The notes: generated from the letters alone by a model not told the origin. 7,041 bases of DNA from Psychrilyobacter sp. (GCA_023145315.1 JAGLEA010000228.1:1-7041); one strand, 5' to 3'. Counted from the first letter of the stretch, positions 1-5,586 are shown. Program-made: numbers and translations.

Positions 1-186
1 TGTGCAATTATCCTGTACATTTGAACCATCTCCTACAGTAATCTTACTCATATCACCACGCAGGACAGCACCAAACCAAATACTTACATCACTACCTAGC
101 TCTATTTCTCCTATGAGAGTAGCATTAGGAGCTATATAGTTATTTATTCCTATCTTGGGTTCATTTCCTTTTAAAGAATATATCAA
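1..186 (-). CDS. Gamma-class carbonic anhydrase-like protein (partial, N-terminal 62 residues)
   Basis: This is the N-terminal part of a left-handed beta-helix protein of the gamma carbonic anhydrase family (YrdA/PaaY/Cam-like); the rest lies beyond the left edge. Visible features are hexapeptide-like turns from about residue 18 (IAPNATLIGEIELG), the segment VSIWFGAVLRGD at 34-45 with the family's Arg-Gly-Asp, and VGDGSNVQDN at 51-60 carrying the conserved Gln-Asp. The metal-binding histidines normally come just after this point and cannot be checked, so catalysis is not established; many family members have no proven carbonic anhydrase activity. Translation starts at TTG (186-184), the only plausible start, with AAGGAGG 8 bases upstream. 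The gene follows trmD on the same strand after 63 bases with no convincing terminator, so it may belong to the same transcript. Full-length members are usually about 165-180 residues. Confidence 0.85.
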   Translation of the reverse strand, partial: MIYSLKGNEPKIGINNYIAPNATLIGEIELGSDVSIWFGAVLRGDMSKITVGDGSNVQDNCT

Positions 187-194
187 AGTTTCTT

Positions 195-201
195 CCTCCT
201 T
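195..201 (-). promoter_or_regulatory. Ribosome binding site fixing the TTG start of the carbonic anhydrase-like gene
   Basis: The minus strand reads AAGGAGG with 8 bases before TTG at 186-184. No ATG or GTG lies nearby in frame, so this site decides the start. Confidence 0.8.
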
Positions 202-249
202 AATGATTCCTAGGGAACCAATTTAGATACTTATTAAGGTCTAAGTATT

Positions 250-963
250 CTATACTTCTTTTTTTATCTCATCTAACATTTTTTTTTCTTCCTTTGTAAA
301 CTCCCTATTTTCTAATAAATCAGGTCGTCTTAGATAAGTTCTCTTTAAACTTTCTTTTTTTCTCCACAACTCTATATTTTTATGATGACCTGAAAGTAAA
401 ATTTCTGGAACTTCTAGATCACCTATTTTTGCTGGTCGTGTATAATGTGGATGATCTAATAGTCCATTATAAAATGAGTCTTGTTCATAGGAATCTTGCT
501 TTATAACTCCAGGTAGGAGTCTTGCTATACTGTCTGCTATTACCATAGCAGGTAGCTCCCCACCAGTAAGTACAAAATCACCTATTGAGATCTCTAGATC
601 TACTTTTTCATCTATTACCCGTTCATCTATTCCCTCATAGTGACCTGCAATTATAGTTATTTCTTTTTCTACACTCAATTCATTTGATAGTTTTTGATTT
701 AATCTAACTCCTTGTGGAGATGTATAGATAACCTTACCATCTATTCCTTCTAGTGCTTTTAATATAGGTTCTGCTTTCAGTACCATTCCTGCACCACCAC
801 CAAAAGGTGTATCATCAGCAGTATTATGTTTATCAAATGTATAATCTCTTATATCTACTATATTTATCTCTAATGAACCACTATTTATAGCTCTTTTTAT
901 TATACTTTCACTTGTAAATCCTGAAAACATCCCAGGAAAAAGAGTTAAAATATTGATTTTCAT
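250..963 (-). CDS. trmD: tRNA (guanine(37)-N1)-methyltransferase TrmD
   Basis: TrmD transfers a methyl group from S-adenosylmethionine to N1 of G37 beside the anticodon, which prevents +1 frameshifting at proline and some leucine and arginine codons. The 237-residue length is typical of this cytoplasmic, homodimeric SPOUT-class enzyme. Visible motifs are PFGGGAGMVLK (53-63), SPQG (82-85), the cofactor-knot segments GHYEGIDERV (107-116) and SIGDFVLTGGELPAM (126-140), and LLDHPHYTRP (168-177). D170 in the last segment aligns with the catalytic Asp of E. coli TrmD. VPEILLSGHH, then ELWR and the LRRPDLL tail, also match. The start ATG overlaps the rimM stop as ATGA (963-960), the classical translational-coupling arrangement. 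An A9 tract lies near the 3' end, within codons 226-230. Downstream sits a carbonic anhydrase-like gene rather than rplS. Confidence 0.98.
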   Translation of the reverse strand: MKINILTLFPGMFSGFTSESIIKRAINSGSLEINIVDIRDYTFDKHNTADDTPFGGGAGMVLKAEPILKALEGIDGKVIYTSPQGVRLNQKLSNELSVEKEITIIAGHYEGIDERVIDEKVDLEISIGDFVLTGGELPAMVIADSIARLLPGVIKQDSYEQDSFYNGLLDHPHYTRPAKIGDLEVPEILLSGHHKNIELWRKKESLKRTYLRRPDLLENREFTKEEKKMLDEIKKEV

Positions 964-1463
964 GGTCGCATTCCATCTATTAAATCAAATACAACTACTT
1001 TTTTTTCAAAATCTATATCTTTTACAAATTCTTCTACAGATGGTACCATAATTTCTTCCTTACCCTTTCCTATGATATATATATCATGACCAGCTGTTTC
1101 CATTAGATCTGTTATCTCTCCTAATTCTTCACCATCAACGGTAATTGCCATCATTCCTACGATATCAGAAGCATAGTATTCATCTTCCTCTAATCCTAAT
1201 ATATCCTTTCTAACATATATAGAAAATCCAGATAATGCTGTTCCCTCTGTTTTGTTTTTTATCTCTTCAAAGTCAAAAGCTAATCTTTTTGGGCTAATCT
1301 TTTTAATATTTGTTATAGTTAGTATCTTACTATTTCCAACATTATTTTTTACAATAACTTTTGCTCCTACTAGGATACTTAGATCTGCAAAATTAGAAGA
1401 CACTTTTACCGTCCCCATTAGATGGTGAGTTCCAGATATTTTTCCTACTGAAATTAAATCCAC
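960..1463 (-). CDS. rimM: Ribosome maturation factor RimM
   Basis: RimM assists 30S head assembly by binding near ribosomal protein S19 and 16S rRNA. The 167-residue protein shows the N-terminal beta-barrel signature VGKISGTHHLMGTVKV (6-21). It also shows the PRC-barrel entry motif EYYASDIVGM (95-104), GHDIYII (125-131) and the ending MVPSVEEFVKDID (139-151) followed by VFDLIDGM. Family members most often have GLRGEV-like residues where this one reads HLMGTV, so the first motif is somewhat degenerate. The start codon is GTG (1463-1461), with AGGAGG 6 bases upstream. The gene begins 14 bases after the khpA stop and overlaps trmD by 4 bases. The khpA-rimM-trmD order is widely conserved; here rpsP and ffh are not upstream. 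Confidence 0.95.
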   Translation of the reverse strand: MDLISVGKISGTHHLMGTVKVSSNFADLSILVGAKVIVKNNVGNSKILTITNIKKISPKRLAFDFEEIKNKTEGTALSGFSIYVRKDILGLEEDEYYASDIVGMMAITVDGEELGEITDLMETAGHDIYIIGKGKEEIMVPSVEEFVKDIDFEKKVVVFDLIDGMRP

Positions 1464-1469
1464 TTTCTA

Positions 1470-1475
1470 CCTCCT
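1470..1475 (-). promoter_or_regulatory. Ribosome binding site fixing the GTG start of rimM
   Basis: The minus strand reads AGGAGG with 6 bases before GTG at 1463-1461. It lies in the 14-base gap after the khpA stop. No other in-frame start near the beginning has such a site. Confidence 0.8.
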
Positions 1476-1477
1476 AA

Positions 1478-1717
1478 TTAATCTAAAAATTCAACATTTA
1501 CATTTAATTTGTCTTTTACTGCTGCAGCTTGGACAACACCTCTTATAGAGTTAGCTGTCATTCCATTTTTCCCTATGATTCTACCTAATTCACCATCTGC
1601 AACTCTTATTTGATATGTGATTAAATCACCTTTTACCTCATTAGTTATCTCGATTGCTTCTTGTGTTTTTACCATTGATGAAACTATAAACATTAATAAT
1701 TCTTGTAAATTTTCCAT
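1478..1717 (-). CDS. khpA: KH-domain RNA-binding protein KhpA
   Basis: This 79-residue single-KH-domain protein has the length and motif of KhpA. In Firmicutes KhpA pairs with KhpB (Jag/EloR) and binds RNA; in some other species it affects sRNA or mRNA fate. The KH signature is GELGRIIGKNGMTANSIRG (42-60), with the GxxG loop as GKNG (49-52) after a VADGELGRIIG strand-turn. The N-terminal helix (ENLQELLMFIVSSMVK) is typical. Start ATG 1717-1715 has GGAGG only 4 bases upstream, closer than usual, but no better start exists and the N-terminus matches the family. It starts 13 bases after the deaminase stop and lies 14 bases before rimM, the usual KhpA position. The cellular role here is inferred from family and position. 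Confidence 0.93.
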   Translation of the reverse strand: MENLQELLMFIVSSMVKTQEAIEITNEVKGDLITYQIRVADGELGRIIGKNGMTANSIRGVVQAAAVKDKLNVNVEFLD

Positions 1718-1730
1718 TATTCCTCCATTT

Positions 1731-2204
1731 TTAATACTTAATTTTATTTTCTTTTTCTTCCCATTTTTTGAAAACTTCTTTTGCTTTTGGATCTATTAAT
1801 TGCTCTACTTTTAAGCTTCTATCATCTTTTGGCAGATCTAATTCTTTATAGATAAAATCATCATCAAATCCTATTTTTGCAGCATCTTCCCTTGTATTAG
1901 CATAGTAAATTTTATCAAGCCTTGCCCAATATATAGCTCCTAAGCACATTGGACACGGCTCACAACTTGTATATATCTTGCAGCCACTAAGGTCGAATGT
2001 CTCTAACTTTTTACAAGCATTCCTAATAGCTACAATTTCTGCATGCATAGTAGGATCATTTTTTGATGTAACTTGGTTATTACCTTCAGCTATAATTTCA
2101 TCATCACGAACTATTACTGCACCAAATGGTCCCCCAGAATTATTATTCATTCCAGCTAACGATAATTCAATTGCTCGTTCAAGAAATTTTTTATGTGTTC
2201 CCAT
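1731..2204 (-). CDS. guaD: Guanine deaminase-like cytidine/deoxycytidylate-deaminase-fold enzyme (GuaD type, not TadA)
   Basis: This 157-residue zinc-dependent deaminase probably converts guanine to xanthine and ammonia. The active site is complete: PTMHAE (51-56) gives zinc ligand H54 and proton-shuttle E56, and CEPCPMC (81-87) gives zinc ligands C84 and C87. GGPFGAVIV (24-32) precedes them. General tRNA adenosine deaminases (TadA) share these motifs. However, the stretch CLGAIYWAR (87-95), then DAAKIGFDDDFIYKEL (107-122), and the C-terminal Tyr closely resemble my recollection of B. subtilis GuaD, a 156-residue domain-swapped dimer. In that enzyme the Asp in the FDD segment (here D115) reaches a neighbouring active site. 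Start ATG 2204 has AGGAGG 7 bases upstream. Sharing a cluster with two hpt genes fits purine salvage. A TadA should then exist elsewhere in the genome. Automatic pipelines may call this tadA or just nucleoside deaminase. Confidence 0.82.
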   Translation of the reverse strand: MGTHKKFLERAIELSLAGMNNNSGGPFGAVIVRDDEIIAEGNNQVTSKNDPTMHAEIVAIRNACKKLETFDLSGCKIYTSCEPCPMCLGAIYWARLDKIYYANTREDAAKIGFDDDFIYKELDLPKDDRSLKVEQLIDPKAKEVFKKWEEKENKIKY

Positions 2205-2225
2205 AATTTTCCCTCCTGAAAAAAG

Positions 2226-2627
2226 TTATTTTTTTATCATCTCTACTAGATCTTTACTTGCTCTTTTTAGCACTCCATTACTACCCATAAAAATATTAGT
2301 AGTTTTTCCAGTTCCATATAAAGTTTTTAACTCTTTATCATATATTTCATACTCAAACTCTACTTTGATTCTAGTTACTTTTTTCAAAATAGTTTTAATT
2401 TTTAATTCACTATCGTATTCTATCGGCTTAGTAAAATTTATCTCTATATGAGATACGGGTAAGAAAACTCCTAATTCTTCTAGCTTCTTATAAGATAATC
2501 CTTTATCACGAATAAATTCTGTTCGGCCTTTTTCCATCCAAACAACATAGTTCGAGTGATATACCCTTCCCATTTGATCAGTTTCATTGTAGTAAACACG
2601 GTGGTCTATAATACTATAGTTTTCCAT
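2226..2627 (-). CDS. Acyl-CoA thioesterase, YbgC/FadM-type hotdog fold
   Basis: This 133-residue 4HBT-family protein is predicted to hydrolyse acyl-CoA thioesters in the cytoplasm. The catalytic-loop signature is VYYNETDQMGRVYHSNYV (11-28), with the expected Asp at D17, followed by ME(32)KGRTEFIRDKGLSY. The stretch HIEINFTKPIEYDSEL (60-74) is also typical of YbgC-like enzymes, as is the single-domain length. Chain-length preference cannot be read from the sequence. Characterised YbgC proteins often lie beside tol-pal genes; none are here, so the role is open (acyl-CoA housekeeping or phospholipid-related). The start ATG has a weaker AAGGGG site 6 bases upstream. It lies 27 bases after the DUF4911-like gene and 21 bases before the deaminase gene, consistent with one transcript. 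Confidence 0.88.
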   Translation of the reverse strand: MENYSIIDHRVYYNETDQMGRVYHSNYVVWMEKGRTEFIRDKGLSYKKLEELGVFLPVSHIEINFTKPIEYDSELKIKTILKKVTRIKVEFEYEIYDKELKTLYGTGKTTNIFMGSNGVLKRASKDLVEMIKK

Positions 2628-2654
2628 ATTAAGCCCCTTATTAGTTCATGATTT

Positions 2655-2897
2655 CTAAAGTACTCCTTTCCACGGCCCCTCATATGTTATTTTTGCATAG
2701 ACACCATTTTTATCTAAATCTTCTATTACTCCTCTTACATCATCAGCATAGAACTCTGTAGAGATTACTTTTATTGTTCCTAATTTTGCATCTAGAGTTC
2801 TTACAATTCCTAATCCTTCATATGCTTCTATGATTTTATTAATAAAATCTATATGCCTTCTTTCTGTTTGGATAAAAAATTCATAACTTCTCATCAT
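2655..2897 (-). CDS. Small conserved protein of unknown function, DUF4911-like
   Basis: This is an 80-residue soluble protein of unknown function. From about residue 3 it reads SYEFFIQTERRHIDFINKII, then EAYEGLGIVRTLDAKLGTIK, a beta-helix-beta-like pattern. The features (T/E)xxxIxFxxxIxEAYxxLxxVxTxD and KGVIEDL-like helices resemble the DUF4911 family as I remember it; this assignment needs a profile search. No catalytic motif, signal peptide or membrane segment is visible. An upstream in-frame GTG at 2918 would overlap the previous gene by 17 bases. The ATG at 2897-2895 is preferred because AAGGAG lies 9 bases upstream; a second ATG follows directly at 2894. With this choice the gene starts 4 bases after the stop of the membrane protein gene, suggesting translational coupling and possibly a shared process. 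Confidence 0.75.
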   Translation of the reverse strand: MMRSYEFFIQTERRHIDFINKIIEAYEGLGIVRTLDAKLGTIKVISTEFYADDVRGVIEDLDKNGVYAKITYEGPWKGVL

Positions 2898-2901
2898 ATT
2901 T

Positions 2902-3570
2902 TTACTCTCCTTCCCCACTTATTTCTTCTTCAATTTCTTCCTCTGTTTCTTTTTTCTCTCTATAAACAGCTACGTAGTTGTCTAAAAATTTCTCAATAAA
3001 TGTAAATACAAATATACTAACAAAGAACTCTACAAATAGTGATATCGCTTCTAAAGTATCAGCACTAACTGTTATTCTACTATGGTCATTTCCAAATCCA
3101 AACATATTCCCAAATCCATCTACAACAAATATACTACTAAGACCTTTAGCAATTCCGAATGCTATAGATAGTGCTATTCCATTCGTAAACAATTCTATCC
3201 AAAAGTTTTTTTTGATACTTAATAATATCTCTTTAAACGACATTCCTCTAATAGCTTTTTTTGAGTGTCCATAGTGTTTTTTTACACTAGGGGTCATTTT
3301 TTCATCAATATTTTTCTTTAGTATCTTACCCTTTTCGTCTAAAGTAGGCATAACTTTTTCATCAAAAGTTTTTTTTGCTGTATTATAATTTTTTTTCAAA
3401 GTTGGCTTTAATTTTTTATCAAATACTTTTTTGATATCACCTAATTGACCTTCTATTATGTCAGTGTATCCTTTTTGATTTCCGTCTTGATCTTGATTTT
3501 CTTTTTGTTCTTCATTATTTTTGATTTTTATTATTTCGGACTTATTTTTTTCTGATTTTTCTTCTAACAT
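2902..3570 (-). CDS. Unrecognised membrane protein with three 19-residue charged repeats and two hydrophobic segments
   Basis: I do not recognise this 222-residue protein. Residues 1-49 are highly charged and rich in Lys, Glu, Asn and Gln, with no signal peptide. Residues 50-106 hold three exactly adjacent 19-residue units starting FDKK, FDEK and IDEK, each with Pro-Thr/Ser at unit positions 7-8 and a Lys-Lys pair near the end. Residues 107-124 could be an amphipathic helix. Two hydrophobic segments follow, about 126-150 and 172-197, separated by a short Gly/Phe/Asn-rich loop (DGFGNMFGFGNDHS). The tail (198-222) has YREKK and then a run of Glu. Basic residues flanking both segments suggest that both termini are cytoplasmic and the loop external. 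Start ATG 3570 has AGGAGG 5 bases upstream. It lies 18 bases after ksgA and 4 bases before the DUF4911-like gene. Codon use looks like its neighbours. Function unknown. Confidence 0.85.
   Translation of the reverse strand: MLEEKSEKNKSEIIKIKNNEEQKENQDQDGNQKGYTDIIEGQLGDIKKVFDKKLKPTLKKNYNTAKKTFDEKVMPTLDEKGKILKKNIDEKMTPSVKKHYGHSKKAIRGMSFKEILLSIKKNFWIELFTNGIALSIAFGIAKGLSSIFVVDGFGNMFGFGNDHSRITVSADTLEAISLFVEFFVSIFVFTFIEKFLDNYVAVYREKKETEEEIEEEISGEGE
2907..2912 (-). promoter_or_regulatory. Ribosome binding site selecting the ATG start of the DUF4911-like gene
   Basis: AAGGAG on the minus strand lies 9 bases before ATG 2897-2895 and inside the last codons of the upstream gene. It lies downstream of the alternative GTG at 2918, so it cannot serve that start. 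Confidence 0.7.
3253..3423 (-). repeat. Three tandem 57-base (19-codon) coding repeats
   Basis: Copies are 3423-3367, 3366-3310 and 3309-3253, encoding residues 50-68, 69-87 and 88-106 of the membrane protein. The shared pattern is (F/I)D(K/E)K, two variable residues, P(T/S)(L/V), then KK near unit position 17. Synonymous codons differ between copies, so the array is old and kept at protein level rather than a recent DNA duplication. Confidence 0.8.
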
Positions 3571-3588
3571 TACTTCCTCCTAATAAGG

Positions 3589-4383
3589 TTATTTTGCTTC
3601 TAAAACCTTTATTAGGTCCATGTATTCATCTATACTTAGAGATTCTGCTCTCCTACTTCCATCTATTCCGATACTACCTAATTTTTCACGCAACTCATCT
3701 TTTGTAAAACCTAACCTAGATAAATTATTCAATATGTTTTTTCTCTTAGTTGCAAAAGCTGCCTTTACATATTTAAAAAATGTTTTCTCATCTACTAGTT
3801 CTTCATATTTATTGTTTTCTCTTAATTTAATAGACATAAATGCAGAATCTATCTTTGGTACGGGAACAAAATCTTCTTTTGGAATAGTAAATAGATACTC
3901 TGCATCTCCAAAATATTCTACTGATAGTGTTAGCACACTTCTTTCCTTTCCTTTTTTTGCACAGATTCTCTCTGCCACTTCTTTCTGTACCATGATATAG
4001 ATCTCACTAATAATATTTTTATTTTCTATTAATTTATGGATTATTGGAGATGTTATATAATAAGGAATATTAGCTACTACCTTAACCTTTTCCCCTACTT
4101 CCTTTTGAAAATCTTGCTGTAATACATCTCCCATAAGTAGTGTAAACTTTGGGTTAGTATCATATTTTTTTCTTAAAATTCTTTCTAAATCAGTATCGAT
4201 CTCCATACAAATTACTTTCTTACTATTTTCTAATAATAATTCTGTAAGTGCACCTTCACCAGGTCCGATCTCAACTATAGAATCTGTATCCTCTACTCCC
4301 GAAACATCTATTATCTTATTTAAGATATGATTAGCATTGGTCAAGAAGTTTTGACCATATTTTTTCTTGTGTTTAAAAGCCAT
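3589..4383 (-). CDS. ksgA: 16S rRNA (adenine(1518)-N6/adenine(1519)-N6)-dimethyltransferase KsgA (RsmA)
   Basis: KsgA dimethylates two adjacent adenines in helix 45 of 16S rRNA late in 30S assembly, and its loss classically gives kasugamycin resistance. The 264-residue protein has the full Rossmann methyltransferase set. GQNFL (10-14) precedes motif I EIGPGEGALT (38-47), then the acidic ribose-binding E61 and D86 after LLMG. Motif IV is NIPYYI (105-110), where N-(L/I)-P-(Y/F) defines N6-adenine enzymes. FVPVPKIDSA (172-181) and the C-terminal domain KRKNIL (213-218) and SRRAESLS (243-250) follow. The start ATG has only a weak AGGTG site 4 bases upstream that overlaps the hpt stop codon, so translation is probably coupled to the upstream hpt. 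It sits between purine salvage and an unknown membrane protein gene. Confidence 0.97.
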   Translation of the reverse strand: MAFKHKKKYGQNFLTNANHILNKIIDVSGVEDTDSIVEIGPGEGALTELLLENSKKVICMEIDTDLERILRKKYDTNPKFTLLMGDVLQQDFQKEVGEKVKVVANIPYYITSPIIHKLIENKNIISEIYIMVQKEVAERICAKKGKERSVLTLSVEYFGDAEYLFTIPKEDFVPVPKIDSAFMSIKLRENNKYEELVDEKTFFKYVKAAFATKRKNILNNLSRLGFTKDELREKLGSIGIDGSRRAESLSIDEYMDLIKVLEAK

Positions 4384-4390
4384 AATTCAC

Positions 4391-4927
4391 CTACTCTTTT
4401 TCAATAATTACTTTACCTATATATGGCAATTCTCTATGCTTCTCAGCATAATCAATACCGTATCCAACTATAAATTCATCTGGAATTGTAAACCCAGAAA
4501 ACTCTACTTTCACATCGGCTTCTCTTCTTGCTGGTTTATCTAATAATGTGCATATAGATAGTGATTTTGGTTTTCTAATCTTCAATATTTCTACAACTTT
4601 ACTAAGAGTAAACCCTGTATCTATAAGATCTTCTACAATAATTACATCTTTATCTCTGATAGAGTCTTCAATATCTTTTTTTATTTTTACATCTCTAGAT
4701 GATGTCATAGAGCTCCCATAACTAGATACAGTCATGAAATCCAATCTAATATTTTTTAATTTTAATTCTCTAGCTAAATCAGCCATAAAGATAACCGATC
4801 CTCTTAAAAGTGCTATCAACACTAATTCCTTACTATCTTTATACTTTTCATTTATTCTAGCACCTAATTCTGATACTTTTTCTGCTATTTCCTCTTTTGT
4901 TATCATAACTTCTACTGAATATTTCAT
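4391..4927 (-). CDS. hpt: Hypoxanthine phosphoribosyltransferase, second tandem copy (E. coli Hpt-like)
   Basis: This 178-residue cytoplasmic type I phosphoribosyltransferase joins hypoxanthine (and usually guanine) to PRPP, making IMP or GMP. Motifs are LLRGSVIFMADL (40-51), the flexible-loop segment DFMTVSSYG (63-71), and the PRPP-binding motif VIIVEDLIDTGFTL (95-108). The last has acidic E99/D100 and the expected base D103. LLDKPARR (128-135) follows, with K131 for the 6-oxo group, then IPDEFIVGYGIDY (148-160). The N-terminus MKYSVEVMI and the LPYIGKVI ending align with my memory of E. coli Hpt, supporting the start. PRPP loop position 106 is Phe, where Asn is found in E. coli Hpt and in the neighbouring paralogue. 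The site AGGTGG lies 4 bases upstream of ATG. It follows the first hpt by 13 bases; by hand alignment about half the residues are identical. Confidence 0.95.
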   Translation of the reverse strand: MKYSVEVMITKEEIAEKVSELGARINEKYKDSKELVLIALLRGSVIFMADLARELKLKNIRLDFMTVSSYGSSMTSSRDVKIKKDIEDSIRDKDVIIVEDLIDTGFTLSKVVEILKIRKPKSLSICTLLDKPARREADVKVEFSGFTIPDEFIVGYGIDYAEKHRELPYIGKVIIEKE

Positions 4928-4940
4928 ATTACCACCTCTA

Positions 4941-5504
4941 TTAGTCCTCTAATTTTGATAAATCACCCATAACACCTACATACGGAATGTTTCTATATTC
5001 TTGCATATAGTCAAGACCATATCCCAATACAAATTCGTCTGGAATCTCAAACCCTACATATTGAACTTCTACTTCTACCTCTCGTCTAGATGGCTTATTT
5101 AGAAGTGTACATAGCGATACTGTTTTAGGTCCTCTATTTCCTAACATCTTTAATACTGTTTTAAGAGTGTTTCCAGAATCTACTATATCTTCTACTACTA
5201 TTACGTGTTTCCCCATGATACTCTCATCTAAATCTTTTTTTATTTGCACTTCTTTTGTTGAAACGAATTCATTTCCATAACTAGATATAGTCATAAAATC
5301 CATCACCAATGGTAATTTAATAGTACGACAAAGGTCAGACATAAATATAACAGATCCTTTCAATAAACAAACTACCACTATGTCCTCTTCTACATCTTTA
5401 AAGTCTCTTGTTATTTCTTCACCTAATTCTTTTACTCTAACAGCTATTTCCTCTTCTGAAAACATTACTTTTACAATTCCTTTATCCCACGGTTTTTTAC
5501 TCAA
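4941..5504 (-). CDS. hpt: Hypoxanthine phosphoribosyltransferase, first tandem copy
   Basis: This 187-residue type I phosphoribosyltransferase is the first gene of the cluster. It has all core motifs: LLKGSVIFMSDL (47-58), DFMTISSYG (69-77), VEDIVDSGNTL (104-114) with E105/D106 and predicted base D109, LLNKPSRR (134-141) with K137, and IPDEFVLGYGLDY (154-166). Compared with its neighbour it has about ten extra N-terminal residues (SKKPWDKGI) and a divergent acidic C-terminus (DLSKLED). It starts with TTG (5504-5502), supported by AGGAGG 8 bases upstream; the internal ATG at codon 14 has no such site and would lose the conserved start of the first strand. It likely forms IMP or GMP from PRPP; whether the two copies differ in base preference (hypoxanthine, guanine or xanthine) cannot be decided from sequence alone. 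A promoter with an extended -10 lies just upstream. Confidence 0.94.
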   Translation of the reverse strand: MSKKPWDKGIVKVMFSEEEIAVRVKELGEEITRDFKDVEEDIVVVCLLKGSVIFMSDLCRTIKLPLVMDFMTISSYGNEFVSTKEVQIKKDLDESIMGKHVIVVEDIVDSGNTLKTVLKMLGNRGPKTVSLCTLLNKPSRREVEVEVQYVGFEIPDEFVLGYGLDYMQEYRNIPYVGVMGDLSKLED

Positions 5505-5512
5505 TTTAGTTT

Positions 5513-5518
5513 CCTCCT
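5513..5518 (-). promoter_or_regulatory. Ribosome binding site fixing the TTG start of the first hpt
   Basis: AGGAGG on the minus strand with 8 bases before TTG 5504-5502. This is the strongest site in the leader and decides against the internal ATG at codon 14. Confidence 0.8.
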
Positions 5519-5539
5519 AAAAGTTTTAATTCACCTCAT

Positions 5540-5568
5540 ATTCTACCACTATTTATGGTTTTTTTCTA
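5540..5568 (-). promoter_or_regulatory. Predicted sigma70-type promoter of the hpt-ksgA-trmD cluster
   Basis: Read on the minus strand, an extended -10 TGG-TAGAAT lies at 5548-5540. A TAGAAA element at 5568-5563 (4 of 6 matches to TTGACA) lies 17 bases before the hexamer. Predicted transcription start is about 5532-5534, giving a leader near 30 bases before the TTG of hpt. No other equally good promoter was seen between the cluster genes. Confidence 0.6.
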
Positions 5569-5586
5569 TATCTCTATGGTATTTTT
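5554..5586 (+). repeat. Direct repeat of a 12-base element at 21-base spacing in the divergent promoter region
   Basis: TATGGTTTTTTT (5554-5565) and TATGGTATTTTT (5575-5586) match at 11 of 12 positions. They start 21 bases apart, about two DNA turns, between and within the two opposing promoters. It could be a regulator site or an incidental effect of T-rich DNA. Confidence 0.4.

Larger units (their letters stand above)
250..5533 (-). other. Predicted ten-gene operon: hpt-hpt-ksgA-(membrane protein)-(DUF4911)-(thioesterase)-guaD-khpA-rimM-trmD
   Basis: All ten genes share one strand with gaps of 13, 7, 18, 4, 27, 21, 13 and 14 bases and one 4-base overlap, and no hairpin followed by a T-run was seen between them. 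The only clear promoter is upstream of the first hpt. The carbonic anhydrase-like gene follows trmD after 63 bases and may extend the transcript. Internal promoters cannot be ruled out by eye. Confidence 0.65.

Noticed and set aside
227..248. Short inverted repeat (ATACTTA / TAAGTAT, 8-base loop) just after the trmD stop
   Set aside because: Seven pairs that are nearly all A-T, with no following T-run on the minus strand. It is too weak to call a terminator or a structured RNA.
279..287. A9 tract (minus strand) near the end of trmD as a slippage or phase-variation site
   Set aside because: It encodes Glu-Lys-Lys-Met near the C-terminus, and such runs are common in AT-rich genes. There is no frameshift or paired signal to support a function.
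1978..2451. 157-codon open frame on the plus strand
   Set aside because: It lies antisense to the deaminase and thioesterase genes, which have clear family motifs. It has no ribosome site or recognisable protein, and other plus-strand frames between 1617 and 4952 are rejected for the same reason.
3369..3396. Two A8 tracts (minus strand) within the repeat region of the membrane protein
   Set aside because: They encode Lys-rich codons in an AT-rich gene; the reading frame is intact and nothing indicates programmed slippage.
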